This document shows positions 10,191 to 22,250 of a stretch of DNA of 64,000 nt, piece after piece. This DNA is from Lenzites betulinus (taxonomy: Eukaryota > Basidiomycota > Agaricomycetes > Polyporales > Polyporaceae). The notes below the pieces were generated by a model. The model was not told the DNA's origin, made no database searches, and saw only the letters and a program-made list of their open reading frames with translations. The translations under genes and the position numbers were made by a program. Every line of letters begins with the position of its first letter. Position 1 is the first letter of the stretch. The stretch lies in the NCBI GenBank assembly GCA_022264855.1, contig JABYQU010000067.1, positions 1 to 64,000 on the forward strand, written 5' to 3'.

Positions 10191-10741
10191 GTTGTGACTG
10201 AGGAGGAGGTCGAGAAGGGCGGAGAGGAGGTCGAGGAGGAGACTCAGAGCGGGAACGGCGCGCGACCTGCGCCACATCCTCACGTGCCTCCGCGCAGCAC
10301 AACCCACCGGTGCCTGCCTTGCACACAACGTTCGTCATTTGAGCACATCGCAATAACACAGACAACAGCGTCGTGAACGAGAAAACAGCCAGCGGCCGTA
10401 CATTAATGGGGTATCGCCTACGGTACAAAATCCAGAGCGGGACACAAGCACAGCGAGATGGTCCAGGTCTGCGACATAACACGGAGCGTGAGACAGCATG
10501 AGGGAGGCCTATCGTAGCAACAACGGTGCGCGAATAAGAATAAGTATAGGGTAGTGGTACAGCGAGCAACGGCTCGCGCCGCAGGCGGCGAGCGGACCCT
10601 GGGTATGCAGACGACAAAAAGACCCGGAGAGTATTAAAAGGTGGGGATGCATATGGTGCGGGGCATGCGGGGCGTGCGGGGTCATAGACAGCGGAGCGGT
10701 GCAGGCGAACAAGAGTCTAGGAAACGGACAGCCGGGGACGC

Positions 10742-11764
10742 TCACCGAACGCGGAGGGTGCGCAGCTTGCTCTGCACCTCGCGGATGTCGCGCCGGTTCC
10801 ACTCGCCCGTCCACGTTCCGTTCCCGACGACCCACACGCGCGACGAGCGGCGCTCCGGCGGGGGCGAGAGCATCCCCGCCGGCTCCGGCGTCGGGAGGGG
10901 CGCCGCGCCGCGCGCAAAGTCCACCGACATGCTGCGCCGCCGCGGGCCGGGCACCCGCGGCGGCGGCGGCGGGCGCGGAAGGGTCGCCTGGGGCGCGGTG
11001 CGCGCGCGCGGGGTGGTCGGCGCGCCGGGGGGCGTGGTGGGGGAGACGGCGGGCTGGCGCGAGGCGGCGGAGCGGAAGGGGAGGACGAGCTCGGTGGGGA
11101 CGTTCTCGCCGAGGGTGCGCTTGAGCTTCGCGAGGCGCTTCCGGCGGGTCTCTGTCGCGGTGGGGGTGACGGGGGTGGTGGGGGTGGTGGGGAGCATGGG
11201 GCCTGCGCGCGAGTAGGCGGAGAGGGTCGCGGTGGTGTCGGGGGTGACGGGCTGGAGGAGGCGCGGGTCGGAGGGCGGGAGGGGGACGGCGTTGAGGCGG
11301 AGGACGAGCGGGGTGGGGAGCGGGGTCTGCTTGCCCTTGGAGCGCGACTTCTCGCGGACGTGGCGGGTGAAGGACTTGGTGGGCGGGAGGCTCGCGGTGG
11401 ACTCGACGGAGGTGGTGGAGTCGAGGCTGGAGCGGGAGAGGGAGAGGGAGGAGCCGGAGGAGGAGGCGTCGGAGGAGGAGCCGGAGTCGTAGAAGGCGGC
11501 GGCGGTGGGCGGGGGCAGCTCGAAGACGGAGCCCTGGCGGCGCTTGGCGTAGGCGGAGGTCTTGCGCGGGGACGCGGAGCGGCCGGCGATGGGCAGCAGC
11601 GGCGGACTGGGTGCGGGCGACTCGTGCTCGAGCAGCTGCGGGGTCGTGCCGAGGACAGCACCGAGCTTGCGGGTGGAGCGGATGAGGCGGGTGCGCTGGC
11701 GGGCGTCGAGGAAGTTGGAGGTCGGGGGGAGCGGACGGCTGGCGAAGGTCGTCGGGGCGTTCAT
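10742..11764 (-). CDS. Conserved basidiomycete protein, Ser/Pro-rich, unknown function
   Basis: A single uninterrupted exon encodes 340 aa from the ATG at 11764. The frame is open further upstream, but the start MNAPTTFASRPLPPTSNFLD fits better than the hydrophobic leader above it. The protein has a basic segment near the N-terminus (RLIRSTRKLGAVLGTTPQLL), a long disordered Ser/Thr/Pro-rich middle with several SP/TP sites, and a compact C-terminus (SRVWVVGNGTWTGEWNRRDI, then a short helix VQSKLRTLRVR). The STRKLGxVLGTTP and WTGEWN motifs recur, to my knowledge, in unannotated basidiomycete proteins. No domain with a known activity is visible. GC-rich opposite-strand ORFs here are shadows. Confidence 0.6.
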   Translation of the reverse strand: MNAPTTFASRPLPPTSNFLDARQRTRLIRSTRKLGAVLGTTPQLLEHESPAPSPPLLPIAGRSASPRKTSAYAKRRQGSVFELPPPTAAAFYDSGSSSDASSSGSSLSLSRSSLDSTTSVESTASLPPTKSFTRHVREKSRSKGKQTPLPTPLVLRLNAVPLPPSDPRLLQPVTPDTTATLSAYSRAGPMLPTTPTTPVTPTATETRRKRLAKLKRTLGENVPTELVLPFRSAASRQPAVSPTTPPGAPTTPRARTAPQATLPRPPPPPRVPGPRRRSMSVDFARGAAPLPTPEPAGMLSPPPERRSSRVWVVGNGTWTGEWNRRDIREVQSKLRTLRVR

Positions 11765-14700
11765 CGTGATATAAGGCGTGAGGCGGGCGAGCGTACGCAG
11801 TACAGTGCGGGCCTGGTGAAGCAAGGTGCAGAGAAGCAGAAGGAAAGGACAAGGGCGGGCTATATAGAACAGAAAGAACAAAAGAGCGCAGCGGGGGGCG
11901 GGAGGCGAGAGACTGGAGAGCATTGTGCGAGTATAAGGCCTCCCATCACTCCCTCGTTGCCACAACAAGCCCTGCCATTCCGGGATCTCGGCTCCTCACC
12001 ATCCTCACAACACATCGCCTTCCCCCATCTCGATTCTGAACCCACGCAGTGTTCGCTGTTCGCCGTCGTCCCAGTCCTCGTCGTCGTGGCGTCCGTCCTC
12101 GGTGTATATAGATTAGACGCCCTACACGCCCGCACAATGACCCGGCGCTTATTGTGTTTGCACTCGCTCTGTTTGCCTTCCACCTCGCCTCGTCCCACCG
12201 TGCCCACTTTACTCTTCCCGCCATGTCTCTCTGTCTATCTCAGCTGTATTTCAGTTGGTTTACTTGCGCGCAATCGCTAATCATGCTGCTGATGCAGTAA
12301 ACTGGCAGCGCCGCCCGCGGTCAAAATCACTCGTCCCATCTCCCTCCCTCTGAATCCTTGCTCCCTTGTGATCATGTCCCCGACCGCCCCCTCCGCAGCT
12401 CAGACCTCTGTCTAGTTCTCGTCCAGAGCCCGAACTTCGCCTCCGCAGCCTGAGCTCGAACGCTCTCCGTATCACTCGTCTGCCAATTTATCTCGTCTCG
12501 ACACTCCTCCGCCCTCCACACTCCAGTCTGCGTTGATGTAAGTCCTCCTCTAACCCATAGCTCCCGGAGCATGCCAGGTCAGCTATGCATCGGTGCGTGC
12601 GGATATCATTCCCTGGGCGGTGCGCAGGCCCATCCCCGAACTCCAGATATTTTGCCATCACGACTTGAAGTTGTGCGCATCATCATCATCCCTGTCCAGC
12701 CAGGAACATCTCCCCCTCCGTATAATTGTAGGTCTCACCCGCCGCAACGTGCGTCGTACCGCCCCGCCCCCGGACAAGCTCGAGTGGACGGCTCGGTCCG
12801 GAGCTCGCGCGGACCTCTGCTCGGCCGCACGGCCTCCAGGCTGTGTGCACACGCACTCCCATCGTACGTGCATCCGGCGTTCTAACCTGGCCCAATCTTC
12901 AAGGCTTCGTACCGGTGCGTCTAGCTGTCCTCTGTTGCCCGGAGACGAGCCTGCTATCTTCTCTTGTGACCCTAACGACCCGCGCGTCCGGACGTTTCGA
13001 CTAGACGCTGTACCTGTCATTGTGGTCCGTTGTGGGTGGCACGCTCGCACAATTCAGGGTCCTCGTACCATTCCCGCGCGGACTGCGCGCGCCCGTGACG
13101 TCTCGTCGCCACAGTTCTCCGCGCACTTCATCGGACGTACGGCATGCATGACCTATGCGGTGAGCATGTATTCCGTGTACAACTACCCCTGCGTCTCTGC
13201 CCCGTCTTCCCCTGCTGGCATGACAACTTGTCGCGGTGACCACTACTTGCCTACAGGTATCCCGGCCACACGTCGGCACCGGCGGCGTACAGCCAGCACG
13301 CGCGACCAGGTACGTGTAAGCTCCCGCACGCCCAGACTGCAACCTGTCGAGGCCCCGACTCATACTGGACTCCTGTCCGCACTGCTGCGCCGTCCAGTGT
13401 CCACCCCATCCTCCCAGGCCCAGCCCGATACCCCTCCCCTAAGTACCCCGACACGTCGCGCCGGCCCGCTCGAATATCGTATCACGCCTATTGCACACGG
13501 CGCCGCGCCCTGGTCCCTCCGCATCAATATTGGATATGGGCTGCCCAGGTATGGATAGCATCCGCGGTCGCTGCGAACAGCCTTATGTTTGATCGTGGAG
13601 CAATACTGGTGAGTTCGTGCCGCACGGTCCGCGTCGTGGCGTTGCGGTGTCCCGCCACGCTGCACGTACTGGTACTGCTCGTGCTCTGCGAGTTGGCTGT
13701 ATGCCGTGCTTAAATCCGTGTGTACGACGTACGCAGGCGTCTAATGTGTCGCTGGTACGTCGCACATACGGTCTTGCGGCCCCAAGGCTCTCGCTGTATA
13801 TAGCATTTGTCACGTATTCCCCAAAGTGGGGCGATATAGTCCTCATATATCATATGCAAAGTACTCTGTGCCTACGCAAAACAGAGCGCTGCCGCTGGTT
13901 TTTGGATATTGTCAAGCCCCAAAACTCTCCATGTATCCTCGTTAGCCAGCAAAGTGCGTGTGCGGAATCCTTCGGCACGGCCTACCGAACCTCGTCCGAC
14001 CACACGCCGACGCAAAGCAAAGCTCCGGGCCCTAGACTGTGCACACAAGTGCGAAAACTTCACGGTGCCTTGGAACACTGCGCCGAGCTCGCTGCTAATA
14101 TGAAGACGTACCTCCTACCGCTCTGCCGGGTCCGCGTTCGATCCAGGAGCTGGGGGTGGCGGACGCGTGGGCCGATGACTGACGGTGGCGTGCCAGTCTC
14201 GGTTTTTTGTTCCGACCCCGGGGCGAGCGGGAGGCGATCCAAGGACGTGCAGTACGCACGGACGCGGTATGGAAGCGACTGTCGGGCTGAAAGAGAGGTG
14301 CGCAGCACGGAGCGTCTTACGATCCTTCGCGCGGGTCGTAGTGGTGCGAGCGGGGGTATGGTTTTCGGCGGAGGAGGAAGAGCTCAGAGTTGTATAGCCG
14401 TGCCTGTCGTTCGCGGGGCGAGCGTTGATCGTACCGGAGTCGCATCACGCAGATCGGCTTGTGGATCTCGACGTTGTTTGCGTCGGTGGGCCCTCTCGCG
14501 GCGTCTGCGCGTCTATCCTATCAGATAGCACGGCGAGGTGCAATAATTCGAGCCCATATCTCGCGCAGAAATACGATAGAAGGTGCGGGGGCACGTCGGG
14601 GCCGGCAAGCAAGGAGGAGGAGGAGGGGTGGGAGGGAAAGAGGGAAAATGATGGCCTAGCGCGGACTATCTGATAAGCGAGGCTCGGGCTATCTGATAAG

Positions 14701-14834
14701 ATGAGACTCCAGTCCGCGCTGACAGTTCTTGGCCTCTTCCTCGCCCTCATCCTATATAACACCGTGATGGACGCGCCGGATGCCCCGCGCACGCCTTCTC
14801 TCTCCCGCCCACGACCCCCGACGCGCTCTCCACG
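11765..14834. other. GC-rich divergent intergenic region without convincing genes
   Basis: The region separates the minus-strand gene at 10742-11764 from the plus-strand transporter at 14835. Two long plus-strand ORFs (12593-13558 and 13617-14528) have no domain-like pattern, are rich in Arg/Pro/Ser/Ala and are overlapped by similar ORFs on the other strand, as expected from GC-rich DNA. A TATATAACAC box near 14753-14762 lies about 75 bases before the transporter ATG and is a plausible promoter element. Confidence 0.5.
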
Positions 14835-17545
14835 ATGTCGTACGAGAACGAAAAGAAGGCGCCCTCGTCCCTCGACGCGCTCCCCGAGGACGCCATCCCC
14901 AAAATCGACCCCGACCTCGCCCGCAAGATCCAGGAGGAGGAGGACGCCCACGTCGGCGTGAAAACCGTCGAGGCCGCCGAGAAGGTCTACGGCCGCTACT
15001 CCAAGTGGTTCCTCTTCGTCGGGTACGCCTGCGCATTCCCTAAGTGCGCGAACAGACGCGTCTAACCGCGCGTACAGCATCGCTCTCGCGTCGTACATCT
15101 ACTCGCTCGACGGCCAGACAACATACAGCTACCTCGCCTTCGCGACCTCCTCCTTTGACAAGCATGGTCTCATTTCCACCATCCAGGTCGCGCAGTCCAT
15201 CATCAGTCAGCATCCGCTCACTGTTTGCACCGCATATACTCACCCCGCCGTCCGTAGTTGCGTGCGGAAAGCCTGTGATTGCAAAGGTCGCAGACGTCTC
15301 CTCCCGCGGAACCTCGTACATCGTCGTCCGTGAGTCCCGCTCCGTTCTTGGCAGTCCCAGCGCGAATCTCGGCGCGCATCTCGCGGCCTCGAGCGTACAC
15401 ACGACTGTCACCGCGTACTGCTTCCTCCGCGTGCGCACGCTCCGTGCACATCGGTCTTCGGCCGCGTGGCGAACCTACCAGTACGATAGCTCGCTCACCT
15501 GACCGCTCTCGCAGTGGTGTTCTATGTCATTGGCTACATCGTTATCGCCTCCGCAAACGGCGTCGGCGCCCTCGCAGCGGGCATCATTCTATATGCCATG
15601 TACGTCCCGTCGAATCTCCGTTGAATTCGCGTTTACTCACCAGTGCACGTGCAGAGGATACACGTACGTCCGTTCGGTCGCGCGCGACGCGCATATACTC
15701 ACCCTCCCGCAGCGGCCTGCAACTGTTGACACAGATCATCATTGCGGACATCACGACGCTGAAATGGCGCGGTCTAGTATCTTCGCTCACCTCCGCGCCG
15801 TTCATCGTCAACGCGTTCATCGGCTCAGACGTCTCGACGTCCATGCTCGAGCACTCGACCTGGCGCTGGGGCTGTAAGCAGTCCACCCATCTCCGCGGTT
15901 CATAATCGCTGATACCTCCGTCGCCCCGCAGACGGGATGTTCGCGATCCTGGTGCCCGCCTCGCTCTCGCCGCTCATCATCACCCTCTTCTGGGCCGAGC
16001 GCAAGGCGAAGAAGCTCCAGCTCGTCAACGCGCCCGAGACGCGCCTCGAGCCCGTCATCCGCGTGCCCATCCTGCGCCGCGTCTGGCTGTACGCCGAGCA
16101 GCTCGACATCGTCGGCCTCGCCATCCTCGGCACGGCCGTCGCGCTCATCCTCCTCCCGCTCACGCTCGCCCAGGGCGCGAAGGGCCAGTGGCACAACCGT
16201 GAGTCCTCCTAACTAACGCTCCTGCGCGCGACGGGCAGTACTAGTGGCACCGGGACGGGACTGACGAGCGAATCGTAACAGCTTCGATGATCGCTATGAT
16301 CGTCATCGGGTGCGTGCTGCTCCCGGTGTTCGCGCTCTGGGACATCTACTTCGCGAAGCGGCCGGTCATCGCGCGTCGTTTCCTGACGAACCCCTCCGTC
16401 GTCTTCGCAGCGTGGATCGGGTTCTTCGATTTCGTGAGCGATGCATCATAGTTTGCGCAGCGGTCGGCGTGCTGACCCTGCTCGCAGTTCTCCTTCTACA
16501 TGTCGTTCACATACCTGTACTCCTTCGTACTGGTCACTAAGCCATGGTAAGCACAATGCGCCATAGCTAGTATGCGACACTCACTGACCTTCGTCTATGT
16601 AGGTCGTTGATCAACGCGACCTACTTCAGCCAAACGCAGACAGTAGCACTCACCGTCTTCGGCATCACAGCCGGCTTCGGGATGCGATACATCCGTCGTT
16701 ACAAGGTCCGTAGCCCACACCCCGCCGTCACCGCAGACCCTGATCCTTCTCCCACAGTGGATTCTCTTCACAGGGCTGTGCATCCGTCTCCTGTACGTCC
16801 CCCCTCCATCTCTTCTTCTCTCTTGGCTGCACACTCACTTCATCCCCGGTCCTACAGCGGTGTCGGTCTGATGATCCACTCGCGCGGCGCGAACGCGTCC
16901 GACGCCGAGATCGTCTGGACCCAGCTCCTCCAGGGCATCGGCGGCGGCTTCGCGGCCGTCGCCTCGCAGGTCGGCGCACAGGCCTCCGTCCCACACGTCG
17001 ACGTCGCGATGGTCACCGCCATCGTCCTCCTCTGGACCGAGATCGGCGGCGCAGTCGGGAGCGGTGTCGGTCAGTGCCCGCTCGAGTTCTTTCATCCCGG
17101 GGAACGGTCGCTGATTGCATGCGGGTTTCTGCAGCGGGCGCGATCTGGACGAACACGATGCCGAAGCAACTCGAGAAGCACCTCCCGAGTCTGAACGCGA
17201 CAGCGCGCGCGGAGCTCTTCGGGAGCATCACGACCGTGCGCGCGCTCCCGTACGACGACCCCACACGCCAGGGCGTCATCGAAGGTCCGTCTCCCCCTCC
17301 CCTCCCGATCGCGAACCGGCCACTGATGCGCCCACGTGACTGTAGCGTACGGCGCGACGATGCGCGACATGCTGATCGTCGCGACGGTGCTCGCGGTCGT
17401 CCCGATCCTGCTCTCGCTCGGGATGCCGAACTGGTACCTCGGCGACCGCCAGAACGCGGTCGACGCGGCGGACCTCAAGGGCGAGCGCGTCGTCCCGATC
17501 GGCGAGAAGAAGGCTGCTGTGAAGGCTGCGGACGAGACGGTGTAG
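14835..17545 (+). CDS. MFS siderophore-iron transporter, 14 exons
   Basis: Join: 14835-15022, 15078-15205, 15258-15329, 15515-15599, 15655-15663, 15713-15873, 15932-16198, 16282-16433, 16488-16546, 16603-16705, 16758-16792, 16858-17069, 17135-17284, 17346-17545. All junctions are GT-AG and keep frame, giving 606 aa. The product matches the fungal siderophore-iron:H+ symporter family (ARN/Sit1/MirB group): a cytosolic N-terminus, then SYIYSLDGQTTYSYLAFATS with SFDKHGLISTIQVAQ, GKPVIAKVADVSSRG, and TGLQLLTQIIIADITTLKWR. About 14 membrane segments are visible, as usual for the family, and the length is normal. Such carriers import ferric siderophores through the plasma membrane. No siderophore synthetase or reductase is adjacent, so the substrate could be the cell's own or a foreign siderophore. 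The exon at 15655-15663 is a 9-nt microexon. No GATA-type site cluster was assessed. Confidence 0.93.
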
Positions 17546-18273
17546 GTTCTCCAGAGGTAGTTGCAGCGCGTTCCGTGTGGTATAATAGGTTGTGAGCATG
17601 GCCGTAATGAATTGAATCGATCTGGCAGGAATACTTGTACATCTTTTGGCGGGTGGACTGTCCTTGCTGGCAGGCATGAACGTTTCGAGTCATCATCACT
17701 ATGTCTGAGTTGGTGGGTAGGTGCCACGATAAGCCCTTTGAACCTTCAAGCTTCAAGTTCGACGCATCCTTCGGAACGATGTCACCGCACAGCTGGTTAC
17801 ATTGACTCTCACGAGGTTATAACTAGCGAGGCTGACGCCGCGGAAGGCAAGGCAAGCTCGACGAAGCTCAATATCGTCTACGGCCCGGGCGGGGGCGGTC
17901 TCCAACCCAAGAAGCTGGCCCAAGATGTCGTCGATAGCAGACTCCAGCATGCTCGCGACGCCGCCGCCGCCGACAACGACCATATCATGTGTTCAACCAA
18001 CCTAATCAAGGAGCTGAACTTTCTCTTGCAGCACAAAGCCAGAACTTCTACAGCACATGTCGCATAGAGGCTCCGAGTCGACGACGGAGACGAAGATGCA
18101 ACCCTCACTAGGCTCCAGCATCCGTGGGGAGTCCTCAAAATACGCGACTGAGACGCGAGGCGCTCGCGCTTAACAGCGTGATGGCCTCACAACACTCTCT
18201 GCCGCTATGGAACACGTTAGTGGCCTCATTCGTGACGCCGCGGATTTCAGGAATCACTCACAATAACGTCGCT
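17546..18273. other. Intergenic region between convergent genes
   Basis: The region holds the 3' ends of the transporter (+) and the F-box-like gene (-). A short minus-strand ORF (17753-17983) starts with a Gly/Val-rich hydrophobic stretch but has no cysteine pattern or domain I recognise. Nothing else is evident. Confidence 0.4.
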
Positions 18274-20040
18274 CTAGTTATCCAAGCTCCAGGTGGTGTC
18301 TGTTTGCACCAAGCCTTCATGTGAAGTCCAATTCGTGCCTCGCCTCCACTCGGACACTAGCTCTTCCTTCGCCCTGCCCGTGGGGATCATGCGCCGCATG
18401 AGCACGCCCCGTTCATCGTGTTCGTGACAGACCGCACTTCCCGTCGAACGATCGGTGGCGATAAACAGGCGGCGAATGGGGTGCCCAGCATCGGCGCGCG
18501 CGCGCTGCACGTCGTTCAGCTGATGATTCGCGGGGAGGCCGCATTTAGAGGGCACCTCGTAGTGCCTCGCGAAAATCGCCAACGTGGACAACGATGGGAG
18601 TGCAATGGGCCGTTTCTCTTGGACCGAGAGGTGCTTGGAGACCTCGGTCAAAGCGAGCTCGGAAGGAGGGCTGCCTGGAAGGGGGGGCTCGATAAAGAGG
18701 AACTCGAGTGAGGGGAGTGAGGCTAGGATGGGGCACACGTCCCCCCAGATCTCTTGAATCCACAATTTCCGGATGTTGGCCGAGAGAGGTTCTGCATTGA
18801 ACGTCGCCCCGAGGTCAGTGTTCGTAACGTGTCCTTGAGGTCCAAACACCGCGTTGAGCGAGTTCTTGTCGTTGTGCAGGTGGATGATGAGATCGGCATT
18901 GCGACTCGTGCGAATGAGTGCCTGTGTGACGTTGAACGTTGACTGGCCGCCCCAAATGCGCTCCAAGGTAGCCGGTATTTCGCCGAGGCCTTGCCCATGC
19001 ATGGCTACGACGCAGGATTGAGGAAACGAAAGATATCCAACAAATTGACGTATGCTGACTTGCTCCGACCGGCTTACCACGCCCTTGAGCCAGTCGAACT
19101 GAATGATCAACTCTTTGAGGTGGTCGAGTCGTACGGGTTGGTCTTCCCATTGACCGGTTCTCACATCGTTCGGGGGGCTATGAAGGCCATGTGGTCGAGT
19201 TGCACGTATCGCAGGTTCGGTGTCCCGGCAAGGAATGCAAGGAAGAGAGTTAGTCGATACGAGCAACCGACGCCGACGAGTTGAAAGGAAGTAAGACGTG
19301 TGAAAGCTGTCCTAGGTATAAATGGCGTGCACTCGAGGCGCAGTGTGCGGAGACTGCCGCTGCTGTCAGGGAGCAGAGGAAACGTCTTCCGCACGACATG
19401 CTTGTTCGCCGGACGGACCTCGTGTTGATACCCGCCGATGCAGCAATGCAGCAGTGCCGGCATGGAAAGCAAGAGAACCTGAACGCTAACAGAAACATCC
19501 CCGATCTTGAGACGCAACTCTTGGATACGGGAGGCCTGCGCGTGCACGGTGTCCAAGAGCCGACTGGATCTGGGTAGCGGGATGGCGATAACATGTAGTG
19601 GGCCCCCAAGGCATCGCTTCGCAAAGTTTTGACGTACTAGGTGATACCGGGACCGACTCTCTATCACGGTGTTCCAGAGAGAAGAGGTGTCCAGCGCCAC
19701 GTTTCGCCAAAGGCGGCATACAGAGAGCGCAGGCAGAAGCGATGTAACCGAGGTCGCGTTCCCAAGCTCGGTCCCCGCAATGGAGAGACGCAGCTTTCGT
19801 GGTAGGAATGAGAAGACATGGCTCAACACCTCTGCGGGCAGTCGATTGACCGTGAGAGTGGTGTTGAAGAGATTACGAACACATGCGCCGGTTTGTACTG
19901 CTTGAGCGTGAAGTTCTTGGAGCTGTCAGGCATGATGCGAAGTGATCAAGTCATCTGTGAGTGATATTAAAGCTCAGGCGATGTATAGCGCGCTCACCTT
20001 CTGGACATCCAGGACACTGTTTCGATGTCGTCTGTTAGCT
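18274..20040 (-). CDS. F-box-like protein with leucine-rich segments, reading frame broken at 19172-19177
   Basis: Reading leftward, a short first exon (about 20040-20000) is followed by an acceptor near 19925. The frame then runs through VNRLPAEVLSHVFSFLPRKL, SVCRLWRNVALDTSSLWNTV and SLRTLRLECTPFIPRTAFTR. The LPxEvLxxIFsfL and CRxWRxvAldtpxLW patterns are typical of basidiomycete F-box proteins, which act as substrate adaptors of SCF ubiquitin ligases. The second half (HLKELIIQFDWL, LRKLWIQEIWGDV, LPSLEFLFIEPP) has LRR-like spacing but lies in another frame. Adding one base to the C6 run (G6 on the plus strand, 19172-19177) would reconnect the frames. This is either a real frameshift allele, a decaying gene or a sequence error. 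Nearby GT-AG choices that I tried do not repair the frame. Confidence 0.6.
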
Positions 20041-20566
20041 GCATGATACTACGGCGTGATATAGTTGTACATTACATACTGCCTGCACGAAGTGACGTGA
20101 TCTAATAGACTTGATAACTCGGCGAGTAGTGCTTGTGCTCTCTCTACTGCACGATCCAGGCGAACGTCGCAGCATGCGGTGGACCTGTCCATGGTGGTAG
20201 TGGGGTGAAAGGCGAAGCCACGCAATGAGGCCTAAGGCCTGCGGGTCGGTCAGGTGTCCGTCCCTCCGCCTCATGTCTGCCTGCATGGTGTCAACGTGGT
20301 CGAGCAAGGACATATACGGAACAGGCTTGTTGTTGTACCACCGCCTTGTAGGTGCGCAGCCTTGGGCTGCCATTGATTCGAGGCTCGTCAAACGTCACTA
20401 TGCGTCGTTGGGTGGTTCATGTTGTATTGAAGATCCTGGCCGCGGCCAGCTGGTGCGGCGGAAGCTTTATGCACCACTTGCCCGGGCGGGCAGCTCCGAT
20501 AAACAACATCCGATTCCTGAGAAAACGCGGTATATGACAGGAGATCACCGGCAGCCCGAGCGCACA
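20041..20566. other. Intergenic region with an unassigned minus-strand ORF
   Basis: An ORF at 20035-20391 on the minus strand starts near MTSLESMAAQGCAPTRRWYN. It shows no domain and might be a leader exon of the F-box-like gene or chance. The rest is the shared 3' side of CHS5 and carries no visible feature. Confidence 0.3.
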
Positions 20567-22250
20567 TCAGTTGAGCGAGATCTCCTCCGTCTCCCCAAGG
20601 TCGTCGTCCGCGAGGTCGTTCGCGCTTGCTAGCGGCCGCTCCTTGTCGACCGGCGGTGGGGGCGGCACCTCGACGCTCGACGGCGCCACCACACCCACGG
20701 TCGTCAGCTCCGGATCCTCGTCCGAGCCCTCCGCACCCTCGTCCGCGTCGTCATCGGCGGGCGGCGGGGGCGGAAGCGGTGCCTCGACCGCCGCCGCGGT
20801 CGCCAGCGGGGGCGACACGGTCGAATTCTGGGGGACGGGCGGCACAGGCGGGACCTCGTCCCGGCTGGGCGGGGGAAAGCGGAAGTTTTTGCTCATCGTG
20901 CCCTTGCGCTTGCGGCCCGCGCGCTCGTCGTCGTCATCACCCTCCTCGTCGATGCCATCTTCCTGCTCCTCTCCGCCAGAGAGCACCTCGGGCTCTTCGG
21001 GGATCCGTTGCGAGCGCGGGAGCCCGGCGGAGTTAGGTGGGTCGGCGTGAGGGGGGGAGGTAGATGTGACGCGCTGGGGCGGCATGGACTGGCGGTTCGC
21101 GGCGTGTTTCTGCTGCGTCGGCGACGCCGTGGAGCTCCGCTGTGAGGGGGACTGGAGGTTCGCCTGGGACATGGACTGCGGGCGGAAGTGCGACGGCGAC
21201 GCGGGACTCTCGCCTAGGTAGAACGGCCGGATGGGCATCATCCTACATTATATTAGCCTCGCGAGCGGATGAACACACTACGCGCCGACCTACTTCTTCT
21301 CAGCAAGACATGCAAGGACCCACTGCGGTTGGACGACGGGTATGCTGAGTTGCAACGCTTTCTGGTATTCGACACCCGGGCCGGTGACGATGGCGCCAGA
21401 TGCTTGCGCCCCGCTCGGGGTTGCAGCGGGCGTCGTGCAGACGAAGTGAGTGGTGTCGATCTGGATTTTGTCGCTCCACTTCGCGCCCATTTCGCGCAAA
21501 GCGAGTTTCGCGTTCTCGAGCGCCACTTCGTCCTCCACAGTCCCGAAGCAGACGGAGATGCCGGACGTATCCGACATCGTATGTGTCTGGATACGCAGGA
21601 CGTTGGACGGGTATACACCGGCGGTTGTGCGCAGGACGAGCTGGAAAGTGTATTCTGTGTCAAGTTGAAGTCCGGATACCTTGGTGGATGTATTGGTGAG
21701 CGGAGAGGGTATAGCGGCGACGCGCTGACGGTCGCGGTACAGGTCGAGAGAGCGCAATTTAGATGTCGCGAGGTCGAGACGCGGCCATTCAAGCGTCACA
21801 GAGGTTTGTGTAACATTGCGGAGCTGGTACAGAGGATGAGAAGAGATGCGGATGCGACACAATGAGACATACCTCGAGCTTCGGCGGTTCTGGCACGCGC
21901 GTCCCATATTCTTCGAGAATGTCACTTTGGAGGTCCCAGAAGTCGGTTTCCCTCTTCTTCTCCTCACCCACATTCCTCTGTACGGATATGTTGACTATTG
22001 AGCCGGTGCTGACGCCGGGGGGTAGCAGCAAGGAAGGGAATTCAATCAGGTGGGCTCGCTCGCCGAGGAGAATCTGTGCGAGCACTTGAGTATCAGGCAC
22101 GTCTTGTAAGCCAGCAATAAGCACTGACAGCCATTCCGGCATCTACAAAGGGGTTCCTTATGGTCAGTTCGCGAGCGCATGACGCGATATTGGCCTTAGC
22201 ATACCGAGCTTGCCGACCGTGAACATAAAGCTATCCTGTGACACGACCAT
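20567..22250 (-). CDS. CHS5: Chs5-like exomer scaffold protein, five exons
   Basis: Exons leftward: 22250-22205, 22142-22129, 22073-21873, 21823-21294 and 21242-20567, all GT-AG and in frame, giving 488 aa. The second exon is only 14 nt. Exons 1-3 encode the conserved Chs5 N-terminal module (FTVGKLDAGMAILLGERAHL, then FPSLLLPPGVSTGSIVNI). Residues 88-168 form an FN3 domain (LRNVTQTSVTLEW to RTTAGVYPSNVLRIQTH), and about 173-265 a BRCT domain (TSGISVCFGTV to IPVVQPQWVLACLAEKK). The tail is Pro/Ser-rich and acidic and ends in a TEEISLN-like motif. In yeast the FN3-BRCT part of Chs5 binds Arf1 and scaffolds the exomer coat that carries chitin synthase Chs3 from the trans-Golgi to the surface; the same role is inferred here. 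The architecture and lengths match the family. Confidence 0.92.

Noticed and set aside
10509..11852. 447-codon minus-strand ORF rich in Pro/His/Arg
   Set aside because: Frame shadow of the Ser/Pro-rich gene at 10742-11764, whose frame alone has conserved-looking ends.
12593..13558. 321-codon plus-strand ORF
   Set aside because: Arg/Pro/Ser-rich, no domain-like pattern, overlapped by similar ORFs on the other strand; looks like GC-rich noncoding sequence.
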